A stretch of DNA of 64,000 bases from Rotaria macrura (lineage: Eukaryota > Rotifera > Eurotatoria > Philodinida > Philodinidae): positions 33,164 through 97,163 of the forward strand of contig OENT01000533.1 in assembly GCA_900239685.1 (NCBI GenBank), in the 5' to 3' direction. Under the pieces are notes generated by a model. It saw nothing but the letters and a program-made list of their open reading frames with translations. It ran no database searches and was not told where the DNA came from. Positions 63,702 to 64,000 of this stretch are shown here, one piece after another. Position numbers and translations under genes: made by a program. Each line of letters begins with the position of its first letter. The first letter of the stretch is position 1.

Positions 63702-64000
63702 TTAACTCAAATAATTTCCATCATTTTGATAAAGACGATACAATCGATTGGTCCAACACGCACAACTTTCAAAAACAACGGATTCAGAAACTTTTTTAAC
63801 CGACGATTTTAATTCTTGAATCAGTGTTTTTTCTTAGTAGACTTTGTTCCAATTGATGTTGTTGACCAGCTGATCCCAAATTGAATAGTCCAGTGGGTTT
63901 AAATCTGGACTATTTGGTGGCCATCTGTCTTTCTCAATAAATGATGGAAAATTCTTTTGACACCACTTTTGTGTTAAATGATGTTTGTGTGGCATTGCAC
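63702..64000 (-). pseudogene. Tc1/mariner-type transposase C-terminus, broken and truncated by window edge
   Basis: A minus-strand frame entering from the right edge contains DRWPPNSPDLNPLDYSIW, the conserved block around the third catalytic Asp of mariner/maT transposases (SPDLNPxDY). An in-frame TAA interrupts it at 63834-63836 after NNINWNKVY. The same frame then continues through KKVSESVVFESCACWTNRLY to two stops at about 63702, matching the expected C-terminal length. The N-terminal DNA-binding part and first catalytic Asp would lie beyond 64000. As seen it is inactive. The other end of its terminal inverted repeats was not found. Confidence 0.85.

Overview
The window is animal nuclear DNA: AT-rich, with genes split by many short GT-AG introns (mostly about 40-100 nt, some of 0.5-5 kb), one gene per transcript and intergenic gaps of 0.2-3 kb. 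The gene set (RPL6, a GRAF-type RhoGAP, an MPS1/TTK-like kinase, DNAJC22, CDC27/APC3, B-Raf) is metazoan. Compact genes, a bacterial-looking secreted esterase with a starch-binding-like module, and a decayed reverse transcriptase of a type I associate with rotifers make a rotifer, perhaps a bdelloid, the best guess. That placement is inference.

Layout. 1-1.9 kb: RPL6 (minus, 3' end off the window). 3.7-10.0 kb: GRAF-family BAR-PH-RhoGAP-SH3 protein (plus, 22 exons). 12.6-13.5 kb: MPS1-like kinase-only protein (minus). 14.4-15.3 kb: a single-pass EGF-like membrane protein (minus). 18.05-21.64 kb: DNAJC22 (plus). 21.9-32.3 kb: CDC27/APC3 (plus, 15 exons), whose 4.9-kb intron holds a dead non-LTR reverse transcriptase on the opposite strand. 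32.8-37.4 kb: secreted starch-binding-like/esterase protein (plus). 40.5-45.4 kb: B-Raf with BRS, RBD, C1 and kinase domains (plus, 18 exons).

From about 47.7 kb to the right edge the character changes. Genes nearly stop; the only convincing one is a small secreted cysteine-rich protein at 55.2-55.8 kb. The DNA is filled with inverted-repeat (foldback/MITE-like) elements of at least six kinds. The most striking is a three-level nest at 61.5-63.4 kb. A 746-bp foldback element, whose arms are tandem arrays of a 14-16 bp GC-rich unit, is flanked by a 9-bp target duplication. It sits inside an arm of a second foldback element with arms of repeated AGCGAAA units, also flanked by a 9-bp duplication. 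That second element sits inside a third repeat family, another copy of which lies at 48.1 kb. A broken mariner-type transposase runs off the right edge.

The genes do not form a pathway together; they are ordinary housekeeping and signalling genes. Exon boundaries were assigned by reading splice sites, phase and family conservation by eye, so single-base errors are possible.
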